Counted from the stretch's first letter, positions 23,271 through 32,868 are shown. The stretch: 61,241 nucleotides of DNA from an uncultured Alphaproteobacteria bacterium (GCA_902574995.1 CACGPP010000007.1:1-61241); one strand, 5' to 3'. Numbers and translations: made by a program. Notes: generated from the letters alone by a model not told the origin.

Positions 23271-25805
23271 ATGGTAACTTCTCTTCACAGAATGAATCAA
23301 ATTGAAATCATTTTAGGTCCAACTAACACAGGAAAAACATTTTATGCCTTTGAACAAATGTTTTCCTTTAAAAACGGTGTTTTTGGTTTCCCTTTAAGAC
23401 TTTTAGCAAGAGAAAATTATGATAAGGCATGCAAACTTTATCCTATAGATCAAATTGCTTTAATTACTGGTGAAGAAAAAATAATTCCTTTAAACGCAAA
23501 ATATTTTTTTTGTACTGTCGAATCAATGCCGGATGATTTTTTCGAATTTGTTTGTGTAGACGAAATTCAGTTAGCATCTGACTATGAGAGAGGACATATA
23601 TTTACTCAAAGGCTTTTACACTCTCGAGGCGAACAAAAAACTATTTTTTTAGGTTCTCTTACCATGGAGGAAATTATTAGAGAATTAATTCCTGATGCAA
23701 AAATAACTTTCAAAAATAGATTTTCCGAATTAAATTTTATTGGTCATAAGAAAATTCAAAATATTAAACCTCGATCAGCAATTATTGCTTTTAATTTAAT
23801 TGGTCTTTACGAAATTGCTGAACAGATTAGAGGCTTAAAAGGAGGTGTGGCTCTTGTCGCCGGAGCACTTAGCCCTAAAACTAGAAACTCTCAAGTTAAA
23901 TTATATGAGGATGGGGAGGTCGATTATATTGTAGCTACTGATGCCATTGGTATGGGTTTGAATTTAGATATTAACCAAGTCTATTTTTCTGGTTTAGAAA
24001 AGTTTGACGGAAAATATGTTCGACCTTTGAATGATATGGAAATAGGTCAAATAGCAGGAAGGGCTGGTCGCTATACAAAATCTGGTTATTTTGGGACTAC
24101 ACTTGGGGCAAAGTTTACTAATCTGGAGTCTATAGAAAATATACAAGCACATAAATTCGAACCTGTAAAAAAAATTTTTTGGAGAAATCATCTCCTATCA
24201 TTTAAGTCAGAATATGAATTAGTAAACTCTTTAAAAAAGAAGTCTGATCATCATCGACTTATTTTAAAAAAAGATGCTGAGGATCAAAAATTTTTATTTA
24301 GGTTTCTAAAAGATCATAAAAAAAATTTTAAATTTGATAACCCTGAAACTTTGAAACAATTATGGGACATATGTCGAATACCAGATTATCAAAATATTTC
24401 AGATGAAAAACATGTTGAACTGTTAACAAAAATATTTAATGAACTTATTAAAAATCAATGGATATTTAGTGATAAATTTCTAGAAAAAGAAATTTCTTAC
24501 TTACAAAATTATAACGGTAGCATTGACGATCTTATTTACAATTTAAATGAAACAAGAACTTGGTTATACATTACTAATCAGAAACATTGGATAAGTAACT
24601 CTATTTGGGTTGAAACTGTTAAAAATATTGAAAACAAACTGTCTGAGGAGATACATTTAAGCCTAATGCAAAAATTTGTAGATAAAAATAAAAGTGAGAT
24701 CATCCAAAATTTAAATATTAGTAAAAAAAATATATCTTTAACTGATAATAGATATGTTAAGATAAAAAATGAAAAAATAGGAGTTATAAAAGGATTTAGA
24801 ATTTTTTTTGATGAAAAATATAAAGATATTTTAAATAACAACTACCATAGAATAATTAAAGAACAAATCTTCCCGTATATGTCTTTTAACATTGATAATT
24901 TTATAGCAGCACCGAATGAAAGTATGCTAATCGAGTCAAAAGTTGATGAGAATGGAAATTTTCAGAATCTATATCTTAAATGGGGGGATGCAAATGTAGC
25001 AATATTTAAAAAAGGGAATGATATCACCCATCCTATTTTAGAACCAATTTTAGACGACTTACTTGTATCACCTGATTATATTAAAAAAATTCAGGAGAAA
25101 ATTCAAAAATGGTTCGAGGAAACTTACCTGTCGAAATTGGATTTATCGGACAAACTAAAAAAATTTAACTCAAAACCTGAGGAAAGAAGTTTTATTTTTA
25201 AGATCATTGAAAGCCAATATAATCTTTATCAAATAAATATATTAGATGAATTTAAGTTAATTGATGAACCACAAAGAAAAGAAATTCATTCCCTAAATTT
25301 CAGATTAGGAAAGAATGTTATATTTAATTCAGAATTAATTAGACCTGAATACATGAAGTTAAAGTTTTATTTATGGAATTTGTATAATAATAAATGTTTA
25401 AATATTGATGAATACATACCAAAAGATGGCAACGCGACTCTTAATATTCAAAATAAGTTAAATGAAGAACTATTAACTTTTCTAGGATTTATTTCTAAAA
25501 ATGATTTACTAATCAGACTTGATATTTTCAACGAATTTGAAAAACAATTATTCAAAAGAGAAAACAGAGGCCCTTTCTCACTTCCTATGGATTTATCTAA
25601 TCTTTTGGGAATTAAAAAAGAAAAATTAATTAGTATTATAAAAAGTAGATCTTTTAATATTCAAGAGATAGCAGAGAATGATCTAATTATTTCTAAGAAG
25701 ATTAATTCTAATAAGACATTAGAGTTAAAGCTAAATAAAAACAAAAAAGTGTTGAAAAAACCATCAAAAAAAAGTAAAAAAACCCTCATCAAAAAAATTA
25801 TTTAA
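23271..25805 (+). CDS. SUV3-like DEAD/DExH-box RNA helicase
   Basis: The 844-residue protein opens with Walker A GPTNTGKT (16-23). It then has the GFPLRLLARENYDK motif, the Walker B-like VCVDEIQLASDYERGHIFT, motif V DAIGMGLNLDI and motif VI QIAGRAGRY. This is the alphaproteobacterial/mitochondrial SUV3 helicase group, acting on structured RNA during decay. The second half is poorly conserved, mostly helical, with a Lys-rich C-terminal tail (KKPSKKSKKTLIKK). ATG 23292 (MNQIEIILGP) is an equally good start; neither has a ribosome binding site. It leads a cluster with the TerB-like, ferredoxin and CarD genes that is typical of alphaproteobacteria. Confidence 0.9.
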   Translation: MVTSLHRMNQIEIILGPTNTGKTFYAFEQMFSFKNGVFGFPLRLLARENYDKACKLYPIDQIALITGEEKIIPLNAKYFFCTVESMPDDFFEFVCVDEIQLASDYERGHIFTQRLLHSRGEQKTIFLGSLTMEEIIRELIPDAKITFKNRFSELNFIGHKKIQNIKPRSAIIAFNLIGLYEIAEQIRGLKGGVALVAGALSPKTRNSQVKLYEDGEVDYIVATDAIGMGLNLDINQVYFSGLEKFDGKYVRPLNDMEIGQIAGRAGRYTKSGYFGTTLGAKFTNLESIENIQAHKFEPVKKIFWRNHLLSFKSEYELVNSLKKKSDHHRLILKKDAEDQKFLFRFLKDHKKNFKFDNPETLKQLWDICRIPDYQNISDEKHVELLTKIFNELIKNQWIFSDKFLEKEISYLQNYNGSIDDLIYNLNETRTWLYITNQKHWISNSIWVETVKNIENKLSEEIHLSLMQKFVDKNKSEIIQNLNISKKNISLTDNRYVKIKNEKIGVIKGFRIFFDEKYKDILNNNYHRIIKEQIFPYMSFNIDNFIAAPNESMLIESKVDENGNFQNLYLKWGDANVAIFKKGNDITHPILEPILDDLLVSPDYIKKIQEKIQKWFEETYLSKLDLSDKLKKFNSKPEERSFIFKIIESQYNLYQINILDEFKLIDEPQRKEIHSLNFRLGKNVIFNSELIRPEYMKLKFYLWNLYNNKCLNIDEYIPKDGNATLNIQNKLNEELLTFLGFISKNDLLIRLDIFNEFEKQLFKRENRGPFSLPMDLSNLLGIKKEKLISIIKSRSFNIQEIAENDLIISKKINSNKTLELKLNKNKKVLKKPSKKSKKTLIKKII

Positions 25806-25834
25806 TAATCCTTTTGACCAATTAAAAAATATAA

Positions 25835-26272
25835 ATGTTAAATAAATTCTTCCAATCCTTCAACGAAAAGAGGGATATAACTGATGATCACTCTTTTGAA
25901 TCAGATCTATATAATCTGATTTACGAAATTATTATTGCAGATCACGAAATTTCGGAACAAGAAATTAATTTTGCGTCAGAGTTAATAGATTTTTACTTTA
26001 ATATTCCAATTCAAAATAATAAAGAGCAATTCCACAAGTTAGCCAATCAACAACATTTCAACACTGACTTATCTCAATTTTCATACAGACTTAAAACATC
26101 GCTTAGTTATGAACAGAGGATGGATGTAATTTTAATTTGTTGGCAAGTCTTGATGATTGATGGCAAAGAAGATCAGCTTGAGGTTTCTACTGCGAGAAAA
26201 ATATCAACATTACTAGGCCTAGAAGATAAAGATTTTATATTGATTAGAAATAGAGTAAAAGACAGCCTATGA
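25835..26272 (+). CDS. TerB-like family protein
   Basis: The 145-residue all-helical protein has two TerB-type repeats: [20 protein letters not shown] and [20 protein letters not shown]. Each has the acidic DG/DxE loop that is typical of TerB, a fold named from tellurite-resistance proteins. Alphaproteobacterial relatives in this gene neighbourhood have no assigned function. Its stop overlaps the ferredoxin start by four bases (ATGA). Confidence 0.8.
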   Translation: MLNKFFQSFNEKRDITDDHSFESDLYNLIYEIIIADHEISEQEINFASELIDFYFNIPIQNNKEQFHKLANQQHFNTDLSQFSYRLKTSLSYEQRMDVILICWQVLMIDGKEDQLEVSTARKISTLLGLEDKDFILIRNRVKDSL

Positions 26273-26601
26273 CCTACTTAGTTAATGATAAGTGCATCAA
26301 GTGTAAGTATATGGACTGTGTTGAAGTATGTCCCGTGGATTGCTTTTACGAGGGTGAAAATATGCTTGTTATTAACCCTGATGAATGTATTGACTGCGGA
26401 GTATGTGAACCGGAATGTCCAGTTGAAGCTATTATACCAGATGACTTAGACGACGGTACAAAATGGTTAGGTGTAAATGAAAAATATTCGCAAGTTTGGC
26501 CGAATATAACTACAAAAAAAGATTCCCCTGCTGATGCAAAACAATGGGAAGGGGTAGAAAATAAATTTGAAAATCATTTCAGTGAAAAAGGAGCAGATTA
26601 A
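26269..26601 (+). CDS. fdxA: 7Fe ferredoxin FdxA
   Basis: The 110-residue protein has the Cys pattern of FdxA: C9-x2-C12, C17-x3-C21-P and a second cluster in [17 protein letters not shown]. The arrangement fits one 3Fe-4S and one 4Fe-4S cluster. The C-terminal extension ([19 protein letters not shown]) is family-typical. It carries low-potential electrons; its partner is unknown. Coupled to the TerB-like gene by ATGA and to carD by a one-base overlap. Confidence 0.95.
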   Translation: MTYLVNDKCIKCKYMDCVEVCPVDCFYEGENMLVINPDECIDCGVCEPECPVEAIIPDDLDDGTKWLGVNEKYSQVWPNITTKKDSPADAKQWEGVENKFENHFSEKGAD

Positions 26602-27305
26602 TGCCTGTTAAAAAAAAATCCACAACAAAAAAAGTAATAAAAAAAACTACAAAAGTTAAAACTAAAAAAAAAGTTGAAGTTAAGAAAAAGTCACCCGTCA
26701 AAAAAAAACAATCTTTAAAAAAAATATCTAAGAAAAAAGTAGTTAAAAGAGTAATAAAAAAAGTAGTTAAAAACATAGTCACCCCAAAGGCCCCTAAGAT
26801 TAAAAAAGTAATAATCCCACAAGTTTTTAAAGCAGGTGAGAATATTGTTTACCCTACCCACGGAGTTGGAAGAATTCTCACTATAGAAAAGTTTCAATAT
26901 GATTTAGTTGAAGAACAACTTTATGTAATCCAGTTTTTTCAAGACAAATTAACAATCAGAGTCCCTTTTGCTAAAGCAAAATCAATTGGTTTAAGAAATA
27001 TTACAAGTAAACCATCTATGACTAGAACTCTTTCTGTTTTAAAGCAAAAGCCTAAAATTAAAAAGGCAATGTGGAGTAGAAGGGCTCAAGAGTACGATCA
27101 AAAGATAAACTCTGGTGACATAAAACTTCTCTCAGAGGTCGTTCGAGACCTATTTAGAAAAGATGATCAAACTGAGCAGTCTTATAGTGAGCGTCAGATG
27201 TTTCAGGTAGCTTTTGAGCGATATACTAGAGAATTTGCGATATCTGCAAGTTTAAAGTTCGAGGAAGCATCAACAAAAATATTAGAAATTTTAAATAAAA
27301 GATAA
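26601..27305 (+). CDS. carD: CarD-family transcription regulator with Lys-rich N-terminal tail
   Basis: Residues from about 75 on are a CarD/CdnL protein: an RNA-polymerase-interacting domain (FKAGENIVYPTHGVGRILTI) and a helical DNA-binding part (MWSRRAQEYDQKINSGDI, LSEVVRDLFRK). CarD stabilises open promoter complexes at rRNA and housekeeping promoters. The first ~70 residues are a Lys/Val/Thr-rich tail (KKVIKKTTKVKTKKK) like histone H1, which ordinary CarD lacks; the usual length is ~170. The tail probably adds general DNA affinity (inference). Confidence 0.92.
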   Translation: MPVKKKSTTKKVIKKTTKVKTKKKVEVKKKSPVKKKQSLKKISKKKVVKRVIKKVVKNIVTPKAPKIKKVIIPQVFKAGENIVYPTHGVGRILTIEKFQYDLVEEQLYVIQFFQDKLTIRVPFAKAKSIGLRNITSKPSMTRTLSVLKQKPKIKKAMWSRRAQEYDQKINSGDIKLLSEVVRDLFRKDDQTEQSYSERQMFQVAFERYTREFAISASLKFEEASTKILEILNKR

Positions 27306-27306
27306 A

Positions 27307-27630
27307 TTAATTAGTTTCTTCTTCGTTTTTATCAGTTGGGATATCAATGCTTATATCTTCTGCTAGGTTATCGGTATCTTCACTTTGCGTATCAGTTTCT
27401 TCTGTTTCTTCAATTAGGTCTTTTAATTCATCGTTTTCCTTAGCAGGCTTAGAAGGTGTTGCAGCGCTTATTCCCGCTTTTCTTCCTCTTTTTGGTTTCG
27501 TAATATTTATTGCTTCTATTGACTTACCGCATTGCGGACAATCTAGTTCTTCTTGGTAAAAGTCGTAATACTTTGCACCACAGTGAGGGCATGTTCTTTT
27601 GTGACCTAAATCGATTTGTTCTTGTTGCAT
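27307..27630 (-). CDS. FYDLN-acid family zinc-ribbon protein (TIGR02300)
   Basis: The 107-residue protein starts with [20 protein letters not shown] and a second CPQC pair, forming a four-Cys zinc ribbon. A basic linker (KPKRGRKAG) and an acidic tail ([19 protein letters not shown]) follow. This is the alphaproteobacterial FYDLN-acid family, function unknown. It lies between carD and rpmF, its usual sort of place near housekeeping genes. Confidence 0.85.
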   Translation of the reverse strand: MQQEQIDLGHKRTCPHCGAKYYDFYQEELDCPQCGKSIEAINITKPKRGRKAGISAATPSKPAKENDELKDLIEETEETDTQSEDTDNLAEDISIDIPTDKNEEETN

Positions 27631-27694
27631 TGTGGGCAGATTTATACATTATTATTGTAATTTATACAAATTTTTATTATGTTATCGTCCTGTA

Positions 27695-27955
27695 ATGGCA
27701 GTTCCAAAAAGAAAAACCACACCTTCAAAAAGAAATATGAGACGCTCTCATCATAGAGCGGGCACTCAACTATTTGTAGAAGATAAAAAATCAGGTGAAT
27801 TGAGAAGACCCCATCATATTGATCTCAGCACTGGTATGTACAGAGGTAAGCAAATAATTATTAAAAAAGCTAAAAAAGATAAAGATGCCGAGGGTCAAGC
27901 ACCTGTAAACACTGACGAAACAACTAAAACTATTGAAACCCCTGCTTCTAAATAA
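27695..27955 (+). CDS. rpmF: 50S ribosomal protein L32
   Basis: [20 protein letters not shown] is the L32 N-terminus; the core ends near residue 57 ([14 protein letters not shown]). ATG 27695 is chosen over an in-frame start at 27632 because L32 always begins MAVPK. A tail of about 25 residues ([20 protein letters not shown]) makes it 86 residues instead of ~60. The gene converges with recX. Confidence 0.95.
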   Translation: MAVPKRKTTPSKRNMRRSHHRAGTQLFVEDKKSGELRRPHHIDLSTGMYRGKQIIIKKAKKDKDAEGQAPVNTDETTKTIETPASK

Positions 27956-28444
27956 TTAATCTCTAATTAACTTGTATATTGAATTGTCTGAAAAGCTCTG
28001 TTGATAAAGCTTTTTTTTTAATTCATCGGTTTCTAGCTTTGAAAGCTTTTTTCTTATTATAAACCTTTTTAAAATATCTAATTCTAAATCTGGATTTTCA
28101 GAGACTTTCATTGAGACATATTCATCGATCAAGCTTTGTTCAAACCCTTTTTGATAAAGTTTATTTTTTATTTTTTTGATAGAAAATAAGGATTGCTCAT
28201 AATAATGAAATACTGTTTCAATAAAGTGCTTCTCATTTATAATCTTCAATTCATCTAATTTTTGTATAATTTGCTTAATAAGTTCTTGTTTAGAGATATT
28301 TTCTGGAAAAATGACTTTTTGATAAGTTTTTTTGTTCCTTAGTTTTTTTTCGAGTATTTCTGAAATCTTTTTTTTTGTGGCTGGATATTTACCTAAATAT
28401 TTTATTGCTTCATTAAATAAGTATTCATCAGCTTTTTTTTTCAT
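27956..28444 (-). CDS. recX: RecX-family regulatory protein
   Basis: The 162-residue basic, all-helical protein has the three-helix tandem repeats of RecX (AIKYLGKYPATKKKISEIL, FSIKKIKNKLYQKGFEQSLI). RecX binds RecA filaments and tunes recombination and SOS. recA is not in the window. The gene abuts rpmF tail to tail. Family call by pattern, moderately firm. Confidence 0.82.
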   Translation of the reverse strand: MKKKADEYLFNEAIKYLGKYPATKKKISEILEKKLRNKKTYQKVIFPENISKQELIKQIIQKLDELKIINEKHFIETVFHYYEQSLFSIKKIKNKLYQKGFEQSLIDEYVSMKVSENPDLELDILKRFIIRKKLSKLETDELKKKLYQQSFSDNSIYKLIRD

Positions 28445-28491
28445 AGTTTATATTATTTTATGAATTATTATTATTAAGTACACTTATAAAG

Positions 28492-28568
28492 GCGCTTGTA
28501 GCTCAGTAGGATAGAGCACCAGATTCCTAATCTGGGGGTCGCAGGTTCGATTCCTGCCAAGCGCGCCA
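28492..28568 (+). tRNA. tRNA-Arg (anticodon CCT)
   Basis: A full cloverleaf is visible: acceptor GCGCTTG/CAAGCGC, D-stem GCTC/GAGC, anticodon stem CCAGA/TCTGG with loop TTCCTAA, and T-stem GCAGG/CCTGC with TTCGATT. The CCA end is encoded at 28566-28568. It reads AGG codons. Confidence 0.97.
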
Positions 28569-28581
28569 AAGAAAAGTGATA

Positions 28582-29052
28582 TTAATTTTTCTCGTGTAAG
28601 AAATCTAAAAGTTTGTCTAAATATTTCTCATCGACATTATAAGCTTTCTTATAATGTTCAATACAATATGGTTTTGTTGGTATATTTTGACCACCGCAAT
28701 AGTGAAACCCCTCTTCAAGTGGATCGCCAATTGGCCATTGACAGGATTTAAAGTTACCTGTGCCAACAATACTCTTTTTAAAACTAAATTTTTCTCTTCT
28801 TCGAACAGGCTCTTTTCTTAAAGCATTTCGGGAAGATGAATTACTGGTTTCCCTATACATGGTAACAGAGGAAAACTGTTGATTTTGAGTTGTTTTTTTT
28901 CTGGAATTTTGACGTCTCTCTAGGCCCAGTCTAAAAGCCTTCCCAATAACGGCATTTTTAGTAAATCCAAGCTGCACGCCAATCTGGCTAGTAGCAACCC
29001 CTTCATTCCAAAGTTTTTTAAGATCTTCTACTTTTTGGTTATTCCAAGACAT
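28582..29052 (-). CDS. gcrA: Cell-cycle regulator GcrA
   Basis: The 156-residue protein has the GcrA N-terminal helix-turn-helix (MSWNNQKVEDLKKLWNEGVA, then SQIGVQLGFTKNAVIGKAFR) and the C-terminal sigma70-binding part with CQWPIGDP and YCGGQ...YCIEHYK. GcrA with RNA polymerase acts at promoters carrying CcrM-methylated GANTC sites in alphaproteobacteria. It converges with tRNA-Arg and diverges from pgk. Confidence 0.93.
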   Translation of the reverse strand: MSWNNQKVEDLKKLWNEGVATSQIGVQLGFTKNAVIGKAFRLGLERRQNSRKKTTQNQQFSSVTMYRETSNSSSRNALRKEPVRRREKFSFKKSIVGTGNFKSCQWPIGDPLEEGFHYCGGQNIPTKPYCIEHYKKAYNVDEKYLDKLLDFLHEKN

Positions 29053-29078
29053 TTTTTATATACCTACTCTATTTAGTT

Positions 29079-29111
29079 CCTTAATAAGGTAGTTTTATAC
29101 TATATATAGTA
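29079..29111. promoter_or_regulatory. Two short palindromes in the gcrA-pgk intergenic region
   Basis: CCTTA-a-TAAGG (29079-29089) and TACTATATATAGTA (29098-29111) are dyad-symmetric and lie between the divergent gcrA and pgk starts. The second may simply overlap -10 boxes. No GANTC site was noticed here. Confidence 0.3.
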
Positions 29112-29153
29112 GTAGTAATCTAGCCTAAAATGATTAAAAAAATGTGAATAAAT

Positions 29154-30320
29154 ATGAAATCTCTTAAAAATTTGAACTTTGAAAAAATCCGAAATGTAGG
29201 GATAAGAGTCGATTTCAATGTTCCTATCGATAAAAATTTTAGAATTACAGATAAAACAAGATTAGATAGATCTAAAGAGACAATCGATTTTATTAAAAAT
29301 AAAAAATGTAATATTTTTCTTATTTCACATTTTGGAAGACCAAAAGAAAGTTTTGATGAGAAGTATTCTTTTTCAAAATTAATTGATCAGTTTGAGGATA
29401 TATTGGGGTTAAAATTAAATTTTATTAGTTATGATAGTTTTTTAGATAGTGGTCTTAATGAAATAGATTTTGATAAGCCAACTATAAGTCTTTTAGAGAA
29501 TGTAAGATTTTTTGAGGGAGAAATAAAAAATGATTTAAATTTTAGTAAGTCTATTACAGATAAATTAGACTTATATGTTAATGAAGCTTTTTCTGCTTCT
29601 CACCGATTTCACTCATCAGTTAATCAAATGGTTAAAAATATATTGTCAGCACCTGGATTTAATTTTGAAAGAGAAATTTTAGCAATAGATAACATAAAAA
29701 AATCTCCAAAGAAAAAATTAGCGATCATTGGTGGATCAAAAGTTTCAACTAAAATAAAAACACTTCTATCTTTAACATCCTCTTGCTCAGATATTTTTAT
29801 TGGAGGGGCAATGGCTAATAATTTTTTTAAATATAATAGTATAAATGTAAGCAATTCTCTAATTGAAGAGGGCACAGAAAGTATGATTGAAATGATTTAC
29901 AATTCTGCAAAATCAACAAATTGTAAAATTCATCTTCCATCAGATGTCATACTTGACTCAAATGAAAACAAACTTATAGATGAGCTTCCTACAAGCTCTG
30001 ATTTTAAAATCCTAGATATATCAGTTTCTTCACACGCAGTTTTAGAAAAACTGATAGGTATAAGTGATATCGTTTTGTGGAATGGACCAATGGGAAAGAT
30101 TGAAGACAATAAATTTTCAAAGGGATCAGTAAATTTAGCACATCTCCTTGCAAAATCTCAAGCAGATGTTGTTATAGGTGGCGGAGACACAATTTTAGCA
30201 ATCAACATGGCTGAGGAAAAATTTGAAAATTTTTATTTTGTTTCAACAGCTGGCGGTGCTTTTCTTGAGGCGCTTGAGAACAAAGATCTTCCCGGAATTC
30301 AAGCCCTTATGGTTGATTAA
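29154..30320 (+). CDS. pgk: Phosphoglycerate kinase
   Basis: The 388-residue enzyme has RVDFNVP at the N-terminus, the substrate-binding SHFGRP, LLENVRF, NEAFSASHR and the nucleotide-binding GGSKVSTK and VLWNGPMGKIE, ending with VIGGGDTILA. It makes ATP from 1,3-bisphosphoglycerate. The basic residue usual before FSASHR is normal. The C-terminus overlaps the opposing yciB gene by 14 bases. No gap or fba gene is adjacent. Confidence 0.96.
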   Translation: MKSLKNLNFEKIRNVGIRVDFNVPIDKNFRITDKTRLDRSKETIDFIKNKKCNIFLISHFGRPKESFDEKYSFSKLIDQFEDILGLKLNFISYDSFLDSGLNEIDFDKPTISLLENVRFFEGEIKNDLNFSKSITDKLDLYVNEAFSASHRFHSSVNQMVKNILSAPGFNFEREILAIDNIKKSPKKKLAIIGGSKVSTKIKTLLSLTSSCSDIFIGGAMANNFFKYNSINVSNSLIEEGTESMIEMIYNSAKSTNCKIHLPSDVILDSNENKLIDELPTSSDFKILDISVSSHAVLEKLIGISDIVLWNGPMGKIEDNKFSKGSVNLAHLLAKSQADVVIGGGDTILAINMAEEKFENFYFVSTAGGAFLEALENKDLPGIQALMVD

Positions 30321-30843
30321 TAAAATGTTTTTTAAGCAATGGAATTTGAATTATTGTAAACACAATAGTAATTCCCATTATTCCAAATACTTTAAAATTT
30401 ACCCAAAAATCAGTTGTTTGAGTCCGCCAAACTATTTCATTTAAAACAGCTAAAAGAATAAAAAAGCTTGACCACATTTTATTCATTAATCCCCAACCCT
30501 CATCAGTCAATTTTAATGATGAGTTTAATAATAACTTTAAAACAGGTTTATTAATTAATGTACTTCCAATCAAAACTGCAGCAAAAAGAGCATTTATAAT
30601 TGTTGGTTTCATTTTAAAAAATATCTCATTTTTTAGAAAAATACTTAAACCACCAAAAACAACTAAGATAATTGTACTTACTAACATCATTGTTGAAATT
30701 TTTCTTTCTTTGAAATAGATGGCTATAAGGGAAATAAATGTTGCAATTATTACAGCTGCAATACTTAAATAGAGATCTTTATCTGATTTATAATAGACTG
30801 CGAAAAAAACAATTAAAGGAAAAAATTCAAAGAGTTGTTTCAT
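30307..30843 (-). CDS. Inner-membrane septation/intermediate-type protein YciB (IspZ family)
   Basis: The 178-residue protein has five hydrophobic helices, the N-terminal FEFFPLIVFFAVYY and the family hallmark GWGLMNKMWSSFFILLAVLN with EIVWR. YciB/IspZ proteins affect cell shape and division; the exact activity is unsettled. It is last in dapF-mtaB-ftsY-yciB with one base separating it from ftsY. Confidence 0.9.
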   Translation of the reverse strand: MKQLFEFFPLIVFFAVYYKSDKDLYLSIAAVIIATFISLIAIYFKERKISTMMLVSTIILVVFGGLSIFLKNEIFFKMKPTIINALFAAVLIGSTLINKPVLKLLLNSSLKLTDEGWGLMNKMWSSFFILLAVLNEIVWRTQTTDFWVNFKVFGIMGITIVFTIIQIPLLKKHFINQP

Positions 30844-30844
30844 T

Positions 30845-31663
30845 TTATATTAGTCTATCTAAATATCCTTCAAATTGAAACTCTCTTAAGTCATTCATAC
30901 CTTCGCCATATCCTTCAAATACTACGGGAATATCAAAATCATTTATTATTGTTAGAAGAGCCCCATACTTGGCATTAGAATCCACCTTATTTAAAATAAT
31001 ACCATCTAAAGTGATATATTCTTGAAAACCTTCTATTATATGTTTTGATGCAAGGCCAGTATTAGCATCTAATGTCAAAAAAGCCTTTATTAAATTAAAT
31101 TGCTCAGATTTTTTTGAAATTATATCTGAGATTTTTTTTAGCTCAGCCATTAAATTTTTGTTGTTATGCTGTCTCCCAGATGTATCAACAATAATAACAT
31201 CACTCTCTTTCAGATTATCAATACCTTGAAAAATAACAGCAGATGGATCTTCCATATTATTACCCTTATGAATGGGCACCTCAAATTGATTTGTGAAATG
31301 TTCAAGTTGATCGATTGCGGCAGCCCTAAATGTATCTGCTGCAATTACTGCAGGCTTTAAGCCATTTTTTTGAATTAGATTTATAAATTTACCTATGAAT
31401 GTTGTTTTTCCCGAGCCATTATTTCCAGCAATAATATATAAGCTTTTATTTTGAGGAGAAAAACCACCAAATTGTTTTTCTTTGAATTTTGTAAGCAGTT
31501 CATCTTTAATAACTTTTTTAATATCCTCTTCTTGTGATTTATTTTCTTTTATTTTTGAAATTATTAAATCAGCAAACTTTGGTTCTACACCATTATCAAA
31601 CAAAAGATCCTCAATCTCATCTATATTTAAATTCTTTTGAAAGATTTTTTTTAAAAAAAACAT
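30845..31663 (-). CDS. ftsY: Signal recognition particle receptor FtsY (NG domain only)
   Basis: The 272-residue GTPase has an N domain from residue 1 and the G domain with GNNGSGKTTFIGKF, AADTFRAAAIDQL, DTSGRQ and the closing GEGMNDLREFQFEGYLDRL. It receives Ffh-ribosome complexes at the membrane. The acidic A domain of many FtsY is absent, as in several alphaproteobacteria. The G4 segment reads LNKVDSNAKYG where most have TKLDGTAKGG. The start shares one base with the mtaB stop. Confidence 0.93.
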   Translation of the reverse strand: MFFLKKIFQKNLNIDEIEDLLFDNGVEPKFADLIISKIKENKSQEEDIKKVIKDELLTKFKEKQFGGFSPQNKSLYIIAGNNGSGKTTFIGKFINLIQKNGLKPAVIAADTFRAAAIDQLEHFTNQFEVPIHKGNNMEDPSAVIFQGIDNLKESDVIIVDTSGRQHNNKNLMAELKKISDIISKKSEQFNLIKAFLTLDANTGLASKHIIEGFQEYITLDGIILNKVDSNAKYGALLTIINDFDIPVVFEGYGEGMNDLREFQFEGYLDRLI

Positions 31664-32868
31664 TAAACCCTGATAACTTCTCCAACAGGTACACCTACTA
31701 AGGGTACTTTATGTTTTATATAATTTTGATCATATCCAATAGCTAATCCTGAATTTAATTCTTCAATAAGTATCTCCCTTGGAAATGAAAGTTTGGATTT
31801 TACTTTTTTTAAAATTAATTCACCAAGATCTCTTAAAATTTTTGCTCTCTTTTTAATAATTAATTTAGAAACCTGTGGCATCCTTGATGCAGGAGTATCG
31901 TTTTTTGGAGAAAAAGGAAATATGTGGAGGTGAGAAATTTCGTTGTCTCTTAATAGTTTGTATGTATTTTCAAACATCGTATCTGTTTCTGTAGGAAATC
32001 CTGCAATTATATCCGCACCAAATGAAATATCTTTTCTAATTTTTTTACAACGCTCAACAAATTGAAATACATCTTTCGAATTATGTCTTCTTTTCATTCT
32101 TTTCAGTATCATGTCATCACCAGACTGTATACTAAGGTGAAGATGAGGCATTACTCTTTGATCTTTTAGCACTTCATTAAAATTTTCATCTACTTCAACA
32201 CAGTCTATTGAGGAGAGTCGAAGACGTTGTAATTTAGTTTTATCTAAAATATCTAAAATTAAATTACTCATGTTATATTTGTGATCAAAATCGCTCCCAT
32301 AATCTGATATGTCAACACCTGTTAAAACAATTTCTTTAACACCATTTTCTACAACTCTTTCCACTTCATCAATTAAGTAAAAAGGATCAAAACTCCTATT
32401 ATTACCTCTACCAAAAGGAATAATACAAAATGTGCACCTATGATTGCATCCTTGTTGAATTACGAGGCTTTCTCTGATGTTTAGGTTTTTATTATCTAAA
32501 GATGGGCGGATATCTTGAGGAGAGTCAAATATGTCTTCTTTAAAATCTACTTCGAGTTCTTCATCAATTAAAGATGTCCAAGTTTCTGATTTCAGTTTAC
32601 TTATATTATCAATAACTTTGTCGACCTCAGTCATTGAAGAATACTTATCTGGAGATATTTGTGCAGCACAACCTGTCATTACAATTTTTTTATCGGGATA
32701 TTCTTTTTTAATTTTTCTAATAGTTTGTCTTACTTGCCTCTCAGTCTCATTTGTGACAGCACAAGAGTTTATAACAACCATATTTTCATTATTATTTGCT
32801 AATAATTCTTCAATTTTTTTTCCTTCAAAGTTATTTAGTCGACATCCAAAATTAACAACTTTAGACAT
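31663..32868 (-). CDS. mtaB: tRNA t6A37 methylthiotransferase MtaB
   Basis: The 401-residue radical-SAM enzyme has an N-terminal UPF0004 domain with Cys residues in FGCRLN, NSCAVT and TGCAAQ for one 4Fe-4S cluster. The SAM motif GCNHRCTFCIIPFGRG holds the second. HLHLSIQSGDD and FSPKNDTPASRM are MtaB-typical. It adds a methylthio group to t6A37 in ANN-decoding tRNA. Genes dapF-mtaB-ftsY-yciB are packed without gaps. Confidence 0.93.
   Translation of the reverse strand: MSKVVNFGCRLNNFEGKKIEELLANNNENMVVINSCAVTNETERQVRQTIRKIKKEYPDKKIVMTGCAAQISPDKYSSMTEVDKVIDNISKLKSETWTSLIDEELEVDFKEDIFDSPQDIRPSLDNKNLNIRESLVIQQGCNHRCTFCIIPFGRGNNRSFDPFYLIDEVERVVENGVKEIVLTGVDISDYGSDFDHKYNMSNLILDILDKTKLQRLRLSSIDCVEVDENFNEVLKDQRVMPHLHLSIQSGDDMILKRMKRRHNSKDVFQFVERCKKIRKDISFGADIIAGFPTETDTMFENTYKLLRDNEISHLHIFPFSPKNDTPASRMPQVSKLIIKKRAKILRDLGELILKKVKSKLSFPREILIEELNSGLAIGYDQNYIKHKVPLVGVPVGEVIRV

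Noticed and set aside
26579-26782. Minus-strand Phe/Thr-rich frame opposite the CarD tail
   Set aside because: Antisense shadow of the Lys-rich tail, no ribosome binding site and no recognisable domain.
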